In this document: positions 17,565-26,676 of the stretch, piece after piece
How the letters are laid out: every line of letters starts with the position of its first letter
Position numbering within the stretch: position 1 is the stretch's first letter
Source of the DNA: Chryseobacterium gallinarum
GTDB taxonomy: Bacteria; Bacteroidota; Bacteroidia; Flavobacteriales; Weeksellaceae
Reading direction: 5' to 3'
Length of the DNA: 64,000 nt
NCBI RefSeq assembly: GCF_001021975.1
Contig: NZ_CP009928.1
Location: forward strand, 372,001-436,000
Translations under genes and position numbers: made by a program
Notes under the pieces: generated by a model
What the model was told of the DNA's origin: nothing
What the model saw: only the letters and a program-made list of their open reading frames with translations
Databases searched by the model: none

Positions 17565-20075
17565 TTATTTAAAATTTTCAATCGCCTTATTCAAAGCATC
17601 GATTTGTTTGTTGATACTTTCTGCTTTCTGTGGATTTTGTTTCAGTAATTCCATTTTTTTGCTTAATCCGTCTTTCAGCATCTGGACAATCATCATTTTG
17701 GCCTGTGGATTATCTGCCATCTGGTTTTTGGCATAACCTAGCATTTTAGTAATGCTTTCAACCGCTTTCAGGTTATCTGAACTCATAATCCAGTTATATC
17801 CTTCTTCTGCCGTTTTTCCCAATTCAGGATTCTGGAATTTAACAAAGGGATAAAATGCAGCTAAAGGCGCAATATAGGTCATCTGGGAAGTAATTTTATT
17901 TTTAACAACAACGGGAAGGAAAAGTGCCAGTAATTCATCTGACGCTCCATTCAAATCAATCTTATCTGCCAGGCTATTGGCTCTTGATGGATCGATACCC
18001 AATATTGCACTTAAAGAATTTCCTCTCACAGCATTGGAAACGGCATTGACTCCTTTTTCAAAGACCGGAAGGTATTTTTTATCTTTTGTTTTCGCCAGAG
18101 CTCCGATAGCAGCTGCCTGTACCAATGTTTTGGGATCATTGGCTGCCAGCTTTTCTACTTCTGCTCCCAGTGCTTTCATCTGCTCGGAATTGGTAAGATC
18201 CGTCAGTTCCAGTGCTTTAATTCTTATCCTAAAGAATGGATCCTTCAATGCTGCTGCTAATAACTTTGTAGCAGCAGGGCTTTTTCCAACCTGATCTTTT
18301 ATTCCTGTTAAGGCTTTATACCTGCTCTTAAACTCTTTAGAATTTGTAAACTGCAGTAAATTCTGTTCAGGAGTTTTGGTATCTGTAATATCTGCCAGTA
18401 AAACTCCATCTGCATTAATGTTCACCAGATCCGGAGCTTTCGAAACGTCAAAATTAAATGTATTTCTGGCTTCTGCATTTACCCATACATTGTACCTCTT
18501 CGGTTTTCCATTATCATATACATCAATAGCCAAAGGAAACTCGAACAGCTGATCCTGGGTTTGGTTAATCGTTACTGCAACCTGCTTTTTCACCGGTTCA
18601 AAAGTAAATGAGTAATTGATCTTTGGATTTCCACTTCCAAAATACCATTGGTTAAAGAACCAGTTCAGGTCTTTTCCGGAAACTTTCTCAAAAGAAAGTC
18701 TCAATTGATGAGCCTCTGCATTCTGATACTCATAGGTTTTGAGATAATCATTCATTCCGGCAAAGAAGGCATCATCACCCAGATAGTTTCTCAACATATT
18801 CAGGATTCCTCCTCCTTTCTGGTAAGTCACCAGATCAAACACATCTTCCCGGGAATCATAGTTGAATCTTACCAGGTTTTTCTTGAAATCAGATGGATTA
18901 TGAATGTATGAGTTCACATCAGACATCAGGTGATAATCTGCCTGATCTTTCCCATATTTATATTCGTTCCATAGATATTCGGAATAGTTGGCAAAAGATT
19001 CATTTACGGTAAGGTTGCTCCAGCTTTCTGCGGTAACCAGATCTCCAAACCAATGATGGAACAATTCGTGGGCAATGGTATCTTCCCATGTATTTTCATC
19101 AATAAGCTGTCCCGGTTTTTGAAGAATATCACTTCCGTGGAGTGTTGCCGTTGTATTCTCCATAGCTCCACTCACATAATTTCTTCCTGAAATCTGTGCA
19201 TATTTGGCCCATGGATAATCATAGTTCAGTTTTTTAGAAAAGAATTCAATCATTTCCGGAGTATTTCCATAAATCTGCTTTGCATAAGGCTCGTATTCCT
19301 TTTCTATATAATAGTCAACCGGAATATTTTTCCATTTATCTTTTACAATAGCATACTCTCCTACTCCCATGAAGAAAAGATAGGTGGAATGTCTTTTATC
19401 CATCACCCAGTGGTCTGTTCTAAGTCCGTTTGGTTCTTTCTGTGACCCTTTCAAAACCCCGTTAGAAAGGGTCACATATTTGTCAGGAACGGTCATATAG
19501 ATTTCCTGGGTTGTCTTCTGGTTGGGTTTATCAATAGTCGGGAACCATGCAGAAGAAGATTCCGTTTCTCCCTGGGTCCAGATTTGTGTAGGTATATCAG
19601 GTTCTTTTCCCTGAGCATTAATAAAGTAAAGTCCTTTTGCATCATTAATTGCCATACTTCCTTTTTGCTTCACTTCATTCGGGCGGGCCGTATATTTAAT
19701 ATATACAGTATAATCCTGATTTTTCTGATAGGTTTTATCAAGACTGATCTTTAAAGTTTCGTCTTTATAGTCGTACTTCAAGGGAGATTTTTTGCCATTG
19801 CTTTCAAGAGCCACCTCATGGATCAGCATGCCTTTGGCATCCAGTATCAGTTCATTGGCAGGGTAAAAATAGGGTGAGGCGGTAAGCCATTCTTCCCCAT
19901 TCATCTGCTCTTTCTGATAATCAAAACTTACTTTCAGCTTGGTATGCTTTAGTTCCGTTACTTTGGTATGAGTAGCTCTGTATATTTTCTCTCTTCCTGA
20001 AGTCTCGGTTTGTGCTGCTACGTTGGCGGAAAATAAAATTCCAAGGATTGCAATCGATAAAATGGCCTTTCTCAT
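17565..20075 (-). CDS. Secreted M1-family zinc aminopeptidase
   Basis: Exported metallopeptidase that trims N-terminal residues from peptides. Signal peptide ends near ANVAAQ (about residue 22). The exopeptidase motif is GAMENTT (303-309), and the zinc site is HELFHH (336-341) plus E359 in NLTVNESFANY. An N-terminal saddle domain (about 35-240), the thermolysin-like domain (240-480), a beta domain, and a HEAT-like helical C-terminal domain (about 590-836) are visible. Length of 836 residues is usual for Bacteroidota M1 enzymes. The small gene at 20099-20317 lies 23 bases upstream on the same strand. Confidence 0.93.
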   Translation of the reverse strand: MRKAILSIAILGILFSANVAAQTETSGREKIYRATHTKVTELKHTKLKVSFDYQKEQMNGEEWLTASPYFYPANELILDAKGMLIHEVALESNGKKSPLKYDYKDETLKISLDKTYQKNQDYTVYIKYTARPNEVKQKGSMAINDAKGLYFINAQGKEPDIPTQIWTQGETESSSAWFPTIDKPNQKTTQEIYMTVPDKYVTLSNGVLKGSQKEPNGLRTDHWVMDKRHSTYLFFMGVGEYAIVKDKWKNIPVDYYIEKEYEPYAKQIYGNTPEMIEFFSKKLNYDYPWAKYAQISGRNYVSGAMENTTATLHGSDILQKPGQLIDENTWEDTIAHELFHHWFGDLVTAESWSNLTVNESFANYSEYLWNEYKYGKDQADYHLMSDVNSYIHNPSDFKKNLVRFNYDSREDVFDLVTYQKGGGILNMLRNYLGDDAFFAGMNDYLKTYEYQNAEAHQLRLSFEKVSGKDLNWFFNQWYFGSGNPKINYSFTFEPVKKQVAVTINQTQDQLFEFPLAIDVYDNGKPKRYNVWVNAEARNTFNFDVSKAPDLVNINADGVLLADITDTKTPEQNLLQFTNSKEFKSRYKALTGIKDQVGKSPAATKLLAAALKDPFFRIRIKALELTDLTNSEQMKALGAEVEKLAANDPKTLVQAAAIGALAKTKDKKYLPVFEKGVNAVSNAVRGNSLSAILGIDPSRANSLADKIDLNGASDELLALFLPVVVKNKITSQMTYIAPLAAFYPFVKFQNPELGKTAEEGYNWIMSSDNLKAVESITKMLGYAKNQMADNPQAKMMIVQMLKDGLSKKMELLKQNPQKAESINKQIDALNKAIENFK

Positions 20076-20098
20076 CTGTCTACTTTATTATTTTTAAA

Positions 20099-20317
20099 TT
20101 ATTTTTTTATGATGATATCAAAAATATCGTTAACAAGGGTTTCGTAATCTCCTTTTTTCAACTGTTCTTTTGTTTTGGCAAAAGCTTTTTTCAGTTCACT
20201 TTCAGGATTTTCTTCGTCTATAATGTCTACAGAAGCAATTCCTTTAATCTGAAGTAAAATTTCTTTCAGTTTTTCTGCATCTGTATTTTTTTCAATACTA
20301 ATTTTAAGTGATTTCAT
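20099..20317 (-). CDS. Small hypothetical protein
   Basis: 72-residue protein starting MKSLKISIEKNTDAEKLKEILLQIKGI, with a predicted strand-helix-strand start and a long amphipathic helical C-terminal half ending IIIKK. It resembles the pattern of small DUF2683-type or heavy-metal-associated ferredoxin-like folds, but no metal-binding CxxC is present and I do not recognise the family with confidence. It lies 23 bases upstream of the M1 peptidase and may be cotranscribed with it. Confidence 0.6.
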   Translation of the reverse strand: MKSLKISIEKNTDAEKLKEILLQIKGIASVDIIDEENPESELKKAFAKTKEQLKKGDYETLVNDIFDIIIKK

Positions 20318-20349
20318 GATAAATAGGTAGAAAATTCGTTCTTAAAGTT

Positions 20350-20380
20350 ACAAAAAAAGTGGAGTTTATAGCTCCACTTC
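20350..20380 (-). terminator. thyA terminator
   Basis: AGTGGAG (20358-20364) pairs with CTCCACT (20372-20378). On the minus strand the hairpin is followed by seven Ts. Confidence 0.85.
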
Positions 20381-20399
20381 CTTATATTATATATTGATA

Positions 20400-21194
20400 T
20401 TAGACCGCTACAGGAGCTTTAATCCCCGGATACGGATCATAATTCTCCAACGTAAAATCTTCAAAACCGAAATCGAAGATATTTTTAACCTCAGGATTCA
20501 ACTTCATTACCGGAAGCGGTTTAGGCTCTCTTGAAAGTTGTTTTTTTACCTGTTCAAAATGATTGTTATAAATGTGAACATCTCCAAAGCTGTGAACATA
20601 ATCTCCAACTTCCAGCTCACAAACCTGTGCTACCATCATCAGTAATAAAGCATAGCTTGCAATATTGAACGGAACTCCAAGGAAGACGTCTGCACTTCTC
20701 TGATACAACTGTAAAGACAATTTTCCATCGGCTACATAAAACTGGAATAAGGCGTGGCAAGGAGCCAGGGCCATATTCGGAATTTCAGCTACATTCCATG
20801 CTGAAACAATAAGTCTTCTTGAATCCGGATTTTTTTTAATCTGGTCAATAACTTCCGTAATCTGGTCTACAATTTTCCCGTCAGCTCCGATCCAGCTTCT
20901 CCATTGCGCTCCATATACAGGGCCTAAGTCTCCGTTTTCATCTGCCCATTCGTCCCAGATACTTACTCCGTTATCTTTAAGATATTTGATGTTGGTGTCT
21001 CCTTTCAGAAACCAAAGCAACTCATAGATAATCGATTTCAAATGCACTTTCTTAGTGGTTACCAGGGGAAAACCTTTTGACAGGTCATATCTCAACTGAT
21101 ATCCGAATACACTTCTTGTACCGGTACCGGTTCTGTCTGTTTTATCGGTTCCGTTGTCTAAGATATGTTGTAAAAGATCTAAGTAGTTTTGCAT
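20400..21194 (-). CDS. thyA: Thymidylate synthase
   Basis: Methylates dUMP to dTMP with methylenetetrahydrofolate. The 264-residue protein has the same length as the E. coli enzyme and places the catalytic cysteine at the same position, C146 in [12 protein letters not shown]. The phosphate-binding arginine pair [10 protein letters not shown], the [13 protein letters not shown] motif and the C-terminal PGIKAPVAV are intact. It appears monocistronic, with its own -7 element and terminator. Confidence 0.97.
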   Translation of the reverse strand: MQNYLDLLQHILDNGTDKTDRTGTGTRSVFGYQLRYDLSKGFPLVTTKKVHLKSIIYELLWFLKGDTNIKYLKDNGVSIWDEWADENGDLGPVYGAQWRSWIGADGKIVDQITEVIDQIKKNPDSRRLIVSAWNVAEIPNMALAPCHALFQFYVADGKLSLQLYQRSADVFLGVPFNIASYALLLMMVAQVCELEVGDYVHSFGDVHIYNNHFEQVKKQLSREPKPLPVMKLNPEVKNIFDFGFEDFTLENYDPYPGIKAPVAV

Positions 21195-21213
21195 GTAAGG
21201 AAATTTTATGGTC

Positions 21214-21221
21214 CAAATTTA
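21214..21221 (-). promoter_or_regulatory. thyA -7 element
   Basis: Minus-strand TAAATTTG matches TAnnTTTG, 19 bases before the thyA ATG. No clear -33 TTG at the expected spacing. Confidence 0.5.
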
Positions 21222-21232
21222 CTAAAAAGGAT

Positions 21233-21262
21233 CAAAAAAAGCATCCCTTTTTATGAATGCTT
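21233..21262 (-). terminator. Terminator after the repeat-protein gene
   Basis: AAAGCAT pairs with ATGCTTT (one flank AGCATCC against GAATGCT is imperfect), followed by a T-run on the minus strand. A second short dyad, CGGGAA/TTCCCG, lies at 21317-21330. Confidence 0.6.
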
Positions 21263-21340
21263 TATATGCAAGGGATACTCATTTTCTATTAGATGTCTGA
21301 GTATCTGATCCCTGCGGGAAAGTTCCCGATAATAATATAT

Positions 21341-21991
21341 CTACAGTACAGATACACTCACATCTTTACTATTTCCCTGAATCAACTTTAGCTGTCCGTA
21401 TTTGTTTTTATCTATAAACTTATCATCCGAGTAATCCAGCTTCACCGGACCAAATTTTATAAGCTTCTTGAATCTGCTTTGATCAATGATATCCTTCGTT
21501 CCGTAATCTATAGAAATATCACCTATTGTTTTTAATTTTCCCCACCTGCTGTTATCCATGATATCGTCACCCCAGTAATCTACATTAAGGTTTCCTATTT
21601 TCTTCACCTTACCAGCCTTTTCCCTGGTAAACGCCGAATCATCCCAATAGTCAACAGTAATATTTCCTATGCTTTTCAGTTTGCCGGCTCGTTCATTATT
21701 AAAAGCTGAATCCTCCCAATAATCTATTTTTACACCACCTATACTTTTAAGCTTCCCGTATTTAATTTTATCAAAAACGGCATCGTCATAATATTCAACT
21801 TTCCCGTTCAGATCGGGAGCGCTGAAATCGGAAATTGATCCGTCAGCATTCAGGGTAATAACAAAACCTTCTACAGTAAGCTTTACCATTTCCAGATCGT
21901 AGGTTTTTCCTGAAACGGTAGCACGAACCTGGGCATTGATTGCGAGACTGCCCAATACAAAGGCAAAAAGAAGTAAATTTTTAAGTTTCAT
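21341..21991 (-). CDS. Secreted protein with five 24-residue repeats
   Basis: 216-residue protein with a signal peptide (MKLKNLLLFAFVLGSLAINA). Residues 79-198 are five consecutive repeats of exactly 24 residues with the pattern GKLKxIGxIxVDYWxDxAFxxxR: 79-102, 103-126, 127-150, 151-174 and 175-198. A partial repeat precedes (62-78) and another follows (199-204). Each unit has a Lys/Ile strand followed by an acidic DYWxD patch, as expected for a beta-solenoid or stacked hairpin. I recognise no known domain and no catalytic motif. The GreA/B-like gene lies 11 bases upstream on the same strand. Confidence 0.8.
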   Translation of the reverse strand: MKLKNLLLFAFVLGSLAINAQVRATVSGKTYDLEMVKLTVEGFVITLNADGSISDFSAPDLNGKVEYYDDAVFDKIKYGKLKSIGGVKIDYWEDSAFNNERAGKLKSIGNITVDYWDDSAFTREKAGKVKKIGNLNVDYWGDDIMDNSRWGKLKTIGDISIDYGTKDIIDQSRFKKLIKFGPVKLDYSDDKFIDKNKYGQLKLIQGNSKDVSVSVL

Positions 21992-22002
21992 ATTTCTGAG
22001 AT

Positions 22003-22443
22003 TTACCAGATATTCTCAATATTCTGAGTCATATTGTTGATGGTAAATGTCTCTCCCATTTTCTTGCCAAACATGGCTTTAATAAGAGGGGATTCTGCAG
22101 AAACGGTCATGATCTTTTGGTTTTCAAACATAATTTCTCCCATAGAAGCGGAAACATAAAACAATCCTTTATTGGTTTTCACGATAGCCCCATTCTGAAC
22201 TTTCTCAGCGGGGCCTGCATTTATTTTTTGCAGCACAGCATATTGACTCAAAACCTCATTAAGCTGACGCTGAAGATTATTGATTTCCTGTTGAAGCATT
22301 TCACGCCCTGTTTCATACTTATCTCCCATTGAGCTTTTTGTATCATTATTGGAAGCCCGGGTTCCGGCAATGAGATTTTCAAAGTACTGAATTTTATCCC
22401 TGATTTTTATGGTAACAATGTTTAATATGTCCTGTTTGTTCAT
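22003..22443 (-). CDS. GreA/GreB-like protein
   Basis: 146-residue protein with an N-terminal helical hairpin (about residues 1-75, including EMLQQEINNLQRQLNEVLSQ) and a C-terminal FKBP-like half with VQNGAIVKTNKGLFYVS and SPLIKAMFGKKMGETF. The latter resembles the SPLAxAllGkkxGD ending of Gre transcript-cleavage factors. True GreA has acidic residues at the coiled-coil tip; here the tip region reads NDTKSSMGDKYETGREM, with one acidic cluster, so catalytic support of RNA polymerase is uncertain. Some databases label such flavobacterial proteins 3-oxoacyl-ACP synthase, for which there is no sequence basis. Confidence 0.7.
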   Translation of the reverse strand: MNKQDILNIVTIKIRDKIQYFENLIAGTRASNNDTKSSMGDKYETGREMLQQEINNLQRQLNEVLSQYAVLQKINAGPAEKVQNGAIVKTNKGLFYVSASMGEIMFENQKIMTVSAESPLIKAMFGKKMGETFTINNMTQNIENIW

Positions 22444-22513
22444 TGCAGCTGTGGTTTTATTTCGGCAGAATTAGCCTAACTATCATAGAGCCAAAATTGT
22501 AATAATTTTGAAT

Positions 22514-23863
22514 TTATTTTTCAAATACGGCATAATCTGAAACCTGGAAGTTGAAATCTTTTCCTTCGTTGAAATTTCTTTTAGTTTTTTCAAAAACATT
22601 CCTGAAGGTTCCTGATACATGCTCATCTTCAATGCTAAAGCTGACAGCTTCTTTCGACATATTCAGGACAACCAGTACTTCATCTTTCCCGTTCTTTCTC
22701 ACATAAGCCAGAATCTTATCATTAGCTGTTGTATTCAGCAGATAAGTGGTAACATTGATATCACCTCCTCTTAAAGCCGGGTTACATGCCTTCAGGTCCA
22801 GCAATGTTTTATAGAATGCTGCCATCTGGTAAGTATTGCTCCATTTAATAGCATCTTTTTCAAAGAACTCCAGCCGTTTCATATTGGGAAGTTCCTGACC
22901 TGAGTAAAGTAGCGGAACCCCATTCCATGTTGCAGAAAATACAGCCATAGGTTTTGTAATGACCCCATATTTTTCATATTCGGTACCATTCCAGGAATTT
23001 TCATCATGATTCGTTGTAAACCATGCTCTCATAGAGGCATCTCCGATATTGGAATATTGCACCAGTAAATCTTTTAACTCCTGAAGAGGTTCATTCTTTT
23101 TGTAATAATCTTCGGATTTATGCATCCATTTCCAGGAATAGCTAGCATCAAAAACTTTCCCATATTCAGGACTTTCCAATTCATCGAATTCTCCTAACCA
23201 GAAAAGGGGTTTTAGTTGTTCCACCTCAGGACGGGCCTGTTCCCAGAAGTCTACTTCCACCCAAGAAGCAAGATCACACCTGAAGCCATCAATATCGGTT
23301 TCTTTTACCCAAAACTTCATAGCGTCTATCATCTCCTGACGCATTTCCTGGTTTTTATAGTCCAATTCGATGATATCGTCCATTCCGGACGCCCTGTGGA
23401 AGCTTCCGTCCGGATCTTTTAAATAAAACTCCGGATGTGTCCTGGTCCAAATATGGTCCCAGCCGGTATGATTGGCAACCCAGTCAATAATCACTTTAAA
23501 GCCCAGGCGATGAGCTTCGTTAACCATGGCTTTAAAATCCTCTAATGTCCCGAATTCCGGATTAATAGAAGTATAATCAGCTGCTGCATACGGGCTTCCT
23601 AAGCTTCCTTTTTTATTCTGCTGGGCAATAGGAGTAATAGGCATAAACCAAAGGGTTTTCACTCCCATCGATTTCAGCCGGGGCATTTCTTTTGCAAAAG
23701 CTTTGAAAGTTCCTTCCTGAGTATATTGTCTTATGTTTACTTCATAGATATTAGTAGTATGTTTCCATTCTTTTGGCAACTCTGTCATTTTCCTTCTTTT
23801 TTTCTGAGTGGTACAGGAAACAATTCCCAGACCAATGATAGCTAATAAAATTAATTTTTTCAT
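22514..23863 (-). CDS. GH13 alpha-amylase-family lipoprotein
   Basis: Glycoside hydrolase of the alpha-amylase family, acting on alpha-glucans. A lipoprotein signal (MKKLILLAIIGLGIVSC, Cys17) places it in the envelope, probably the periplasm or outer membrane. The four family regions are visible: DWVANHTGWDH (127-137), GFRCDLASW with nucleophile D197, WLGEFDE with acid/base E225, and TTNHDENSW with transition-state aspartate D287. A short beta-domain follows at 370-449. No SusCD or other starch gene is adjacent, so the natural substrate is not shown by context. Confidence 0.92.
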   Translation of the reverse strand: MKKLILLAIIGLGIVSCTTQKKRRKMTELPKEWKHTTNIYEVNIRQYTQEGTFKAFAKEMPRLKSMGVKTLWFMPITPIAQQNKKGSLGSPYAAADYTSINPEFGTLEDFKAMVNEAHRLGFKVIIDWVANHTGWDHIWTRTHPEFYLKDPDGSFHRASGMDDIIELDYKNQEMRQEMIDAMKFWVKETDIDGFRCDLASWVEVDFWEQARPEVEQLKPLFWLGEFDELESPEYGKVFDASYSWKWMHKSEDYYKKNEPLQELKDLLVQYSNIGDASMRAWFTTNHDENSWNGTEYEKYGVITKPMAVFSATWNGVPLLYSGQELPNMKRLEFFEKDAIKWSNTYQMAAFYKTLLDLKACNPALRGGDINVTTYLLNTTANDKILAYVRKNGKDEVLVVLNMSKEAVSFSIEDEHVSGTFRNVFEKTKRNFNEGKDFNFQVSDYAVFEK

Positions 23864-23945
23864 TAATCTATTTTTAACAAAAGTAAGGATTGTTTTTCAG
23901 GCAAAAAGCAAAAATCTTTCAACTTTCTATATTCACCTTGCACCA

Positions 23946-23976
23946 TAAAAAAGCCCCGGGTTAAAAACCCGGGGCC
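23946..23976 (-). terminator. Terminator of the PRiA4-ORF3 gene
   Basis: GCCCCGGGTT (23953-23962) pairs perfectly with AACCCGGGGC (23966-23975), with a three-base loop, and a T-run on the minus strand. Confidence 0.9.
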
Positions 23977-23989
23977 AATATTTGGTTGA

Positions 23990-24586
23990 TTATCTTTCAT
24001 CATCATTGTCATCTTCATCATCAAAGACATCATCATTGTAGTCTTCTTCTTCCTCATCATCGAAGCTGTCATCTTCATCTACAAAATTTCCTCCTGTTAC
24101 AAAGTCATCGTCGAAACCAAACTCATCATCTACCAAAGGCATTGCTGACTTCTTTTTACCTCCGCCGGCACTTCCGTTTTTGCTAGGAGCCTTTAAAGGG
24201 ACATTTCCAAACCTGTATACCGTAATTGGATAATTAACTCCTTTAGTTTCTTCAATTACTTCTACAAGCTCACAGAAGAACTCCCAAAGATCAAGAAGTC
24301 CATATTGAAACTGTGCTTTGTTACCTACACTTTCAAAAGCCTCATCAATATAAATATCCGACATAATCTCCCCATCACCATCATCACTCATATCTTCCAA
24401 TGGCACGCTTTTCACTATTGTTCCGTCATCCTCTAACAGATTAAAAGTAGAAAGCTCGTCTCCCTGCAGACTGAATGCGCTTTTAATTCCTAAATGTAAG
24501 TTCCATAACGTTTGTTTTCCCTTGACTTCAATATCACGGAAAATATCCTCTTTCGCATCTAATATTACGCGGATTTTGTAAACCAT
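23990..24586 (-). CDS. PRiA4-ORF3-like protein with acidic tail
   Basis: 198-residue protein. Residues 1-150 resemble the plasmid pRiA4b ORF-3 / IS1096 passenger domain (start KIRVILDAKEDIFRDIEVKG, then WNLHLGIKSAF). The last ~45 residues are almost only Asp, Glu and Asn, ending DDEDDNDDER. The domain is common in chromosomes as a standalone protein of unknown function and is not by itself evidence of a plasmid or insertion sequence. Own -7 element and terminator suggest a single-gene unit. Confidence 0.8.
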   Translation of the reverse strand: MVYKIRVILDAKEDIFRDIEVKGKQTLWNLHLGIKSAFSLQGDELSTFNLLEDDGTIVKSVPLEDMSDDGDGEIMSDIYIDEAFESVGNKAQFQYGLLDLWEFFCELVEVIEETKGVNYPITVYRFGNVPLKAPSKNGSAGGGKKKSAMPLVDDEFGFDDDFVTGGNFVDEDDSFDDEEEEDYNDDVFDDEDDNDDER

Positions 24587-24639
24587 ATCAGTTTCTTAAA
24601 TTACTTTTTTGCCTTTATAATTATGATAAATCTCTGGTG

Positions 24640-24647
24640 CAAATATA
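24640..24647 (-). promoter_or_regulatory. -7 element before the PRiA4-ORF3-like gene
   Basis: Minus-strand TATATTTG matches TAnnTTTG, 53 bases before the start codon. Confidence 0.45.
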
Positions 24648-24720
24648 TAATAAATGACATGTGACAAAAAAATATTTCTGAATTTTTTAAAATATTTTTT
24701 TTTCTTACATTTTGCCGGAA

Positions 24721-25752
24721 TTATTTACTTTTTTCAAGCATAAAACTGAACTTGGTACCTTCAAGGTAAACACTTTCTACGGTAATGTTTTCGTTATGAG
24801 CTTCAAGGATATGCTTCACAATAGCCAATCCTAACCCGGAACCGCCTTCCCTCCTGCTCCGGCTGGTTTCCACACGATAAAACCTTTCGAAAATTCTTGG
24901 CAGGATTTCAGGTTTTATTCCCATCCCGTTGTCTATAACTTCTATCAGAACTTTATTTTTCAAAACACTGGTTTTTACGATCACCTTAGCTTCCTGCCTG
25001 TTGGCATAATGAATCGCATTGGAAATAAGATTAATAAAAACCTGGGAAATCTTTTGTTTATCGGCTTCTACAAAAATCTGCGGATGGAGGGTCTGAATCT
25101 GTAGTGTAGTATTGCGTTTTTCAGCCTCAAGGTCAAGAAGGTCAAAAATTTCTTTAATCAGCAGGTTGACATCAAATTTTGAAATAGTAAGATTGATTTC
25201 CCCCGCTTCCAGCCTGTTGATCATATCAAGATCGGTAACAATGGCAATAAGCCTTTCAACGGACTTGTCAATCCTTTCCAGGTATTTATCCCTGATGGTA
25301 AGGTTATCTACTCCTCCGTCTCTTAAGGTTTCCACGTATCCCTGGATAGAAAATAAAGGGGTTTTAAGCTCATGGGAAACGTTTCCGATATATTCTTTAC
25401 GGTAACTTTCCATCTCCTTCATCATATCAATTTCCGTTACTTTCTGCTGGTTCAGGTCTGAGAAGCGCTCTCCTAATTCTTTGATGGTAATATTTTCATC
25501 GCTGTTATTAACGATTCCTTGGGGAAGAATTTCTGAAAGTCCTTTAACCTGTTTTCTGCCGTAATAATTGAAGAGGAGCTCCAATACGACACAATTGATA
25601 ATAAAGATCAGGATAACGCAGATTAAAAGTCCTGTTTTAAACTGGGGAGTTTCGTAATAGATATCTTTTAGTGAGTCAAAAATGACCACCAGAAAAAGCA
25701 TTACCAATGTCAGCAGACAAGAGGCAACGAGAGTAAGCCTGTAAAATTTCAA
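24721..25752 (-). CDS. Sensor histidine kinase, PhoR/ResE-like
   Basis: Membrane sensor of a two-component system. In the 343-residue protein two transmembrane helices (about 7-27 and 40-61) are separated by only a dozen residues, so there is almost no periplasmic sensor; the signal is probably sensed in the membrane or through a partner. The dimerisation domain carries the phospho-acceptor H127 (NVSHELKTPL), followed by the ATPase domain with NLISNAIHYA, DNGMGI, RFYRVETSRSR and GSGLGLAIVKH. It starts 48 bases after the stop of the response regulator gene on the same strand. Confidence 0.92.
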   Translation of the reverse strand: MKFYRLTLVASCLLTLVMLFLVVIFDSLKDIYYETPQFKTGLLICVILIFIINCVVLELLFNYYGRKQVKGLSEILPQGIVNNSDENITIKELGERFSDLNQQKVTEIDMMKEMESYRKEYIGNVSHELKTPLFSIQGYVETLRDGGVDNLTIRDKYLERIDKSVERLIAIVTDLDMINRLEAGEINLTISKFDVNLLIKEIFDLLDLEAEKRNTTLQIQTLHPQIFVEADKQKISQVFINLISNAIHYANRQEAKVIVKTSVLKNKVLIEVIDNGMGIKPEILPRIFERFYRVETSRSRREGGSGLGLAIVKHILEAHNENITVESVYLEGTKFSFMLEKSK

Positions 25753-25800
25753 TTTTACAAAGTTTTAATTATTGAACGTAAAGTTAGGATTTTAAAATGA

Positions 25801-26478
25801 TTAAACGATAAGCTTATATCCTATTCCTTTTAAGGTCTGAATAGTATTGATTCCCAGCTTTTCCCTCAATCTCCTGATGTGGACATCAATAGTTCTCTCT
25901 CCTACAATCACATCGTTACCCCAGACTTTCTCCAGGATTTCTTCTCTTTTGAAAACTTTTTCCGTATTGGAGGCCAGAAGATAAAGTAAATCAAATTCTT
26001 TTTTAGGCAGGAGAAACTGTTGCCCGCTTTTAGATACCCTGAAGTTATCTTTATCGATTACCAGGTCACCGATCTCAATCAGTTTCGCATTATCAGAGAC
26101 CTGAGAGGTCAGCTGTAACAAAGCATTTACTTTGGAAATAAGGATTTTCGGTTTGATCAGCTTTACGATATAGTCGTTGGCACCTGCCTGAAATCCTGCC
26201 AATTGGGAAAACTCTTCGCTTCTTGCAGAAAGGAAAACGATAAGTGTTTTTTGTAGCTCTTTCACTTTACGAAGTTCCTGACAGGTTTCAATACCATCTT
26301 TCTCCGGCATCATGACATCCAGTAAGATAAGATCCGGAATAATTTCCTTTGCTTTTTCTATACCTTCATTACCATTGGTAGCCGTATAAATATCATAACC
26401 TTCTTTTTCTAAATTGTAAGACAGAATCTCTAAAATATCCAGTTCATCGTCTATCAAGAGTATTTTCTTTTGGCTCAT
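25801..26478 (-). CDS. OmpR/PhoB-family response regulator
   Basis: Transcription regulator with a receiver domain (residues 1-120; acidic pair D10/D11, phospho-acceptor D54 in LILLDVMMPEKDG, conserved K near 107) and a winged-helix DNA-binding domain (about 130-225, KEFDLLYLLASN, GERTIDVHIRRLREKLG). First gene of the regulator-kinase operon. It is divergent from a TonB-dependent receptor across a 198-base spacer, which makes that receptor a likely target. Confidence 0.93.
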   Translation of the reverse strand: MSQKKILLIDDELDILEILSYNLEKEGYDIYTATNGNEGIEKAKEIIPDLILLDVMMPEKDGIETCQELRKVKELQKTLIVFLSARSEEFSQLAGFQAGANDYIVKLIKPKILISKVNALLQLTSQVSDNAKLIEIGDLVIDKDNFRVSKSGQQFLLPKKEFDLLYLLASNTEKVFKREEILEKVWGNDVIVGERTIDVHIRRLREKLGINTIQTLKGIGYKLIV

Positions 26479-26676
26479 TTCAAATTTTTACTGTTTCAAA
26501 GTTAATCATTTTTGAATGATAGATTAATAATTTAATTATCGTTCACATAAAGTTAACAATAATAGCTCATTCTTAATGTTTAGTTAAAAAAAAATTAAAT
26601 TTTACTAAACCATTTACCCCATCAATCTTTTATTCCTTTGCACCGAAAGAATCTAGTAAATAAAGTAAGTAAAAGA
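26479..26676. promoter_or_regulatory. Divergent control region of the two-component system and receptor
   Basis: 198 AT-rich bases between the regulator (minus) and receptor (plus) starts. A possible -7 element for the receptor is TTCCTTTG at 26633-26640, one mismatch from TAnnTTTG. Several GTTAA/TTAAC words occur (for example AAGTTAAC near 26550 and TAGTTAAA near 26580) and could be regulator half-sites, but no clean spaced repeat is visible. Confidence 0.4.

Noticed and set aside
23986..24186. His-rich frame opposite the PRiA4-ORF3-like gene
   Set aside because: It is the complement of the Asp/Glu tail, which forces His and Leu codons on the other strand.
23990..24586. PRiA4-ORF3 domain as evidence of a plasmid or IS1096
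   Set aside because: The name comes from the first examples; the domain is common in chromosomes, and no transposase or end repeats are near.
26479..26676. A Pho box between regulator and receptor
   Set aside because: TTCACAT/TTAACAA-like words occur, but no pair of repeats at a fixed spacing is convincing in such AT-rich DNA.
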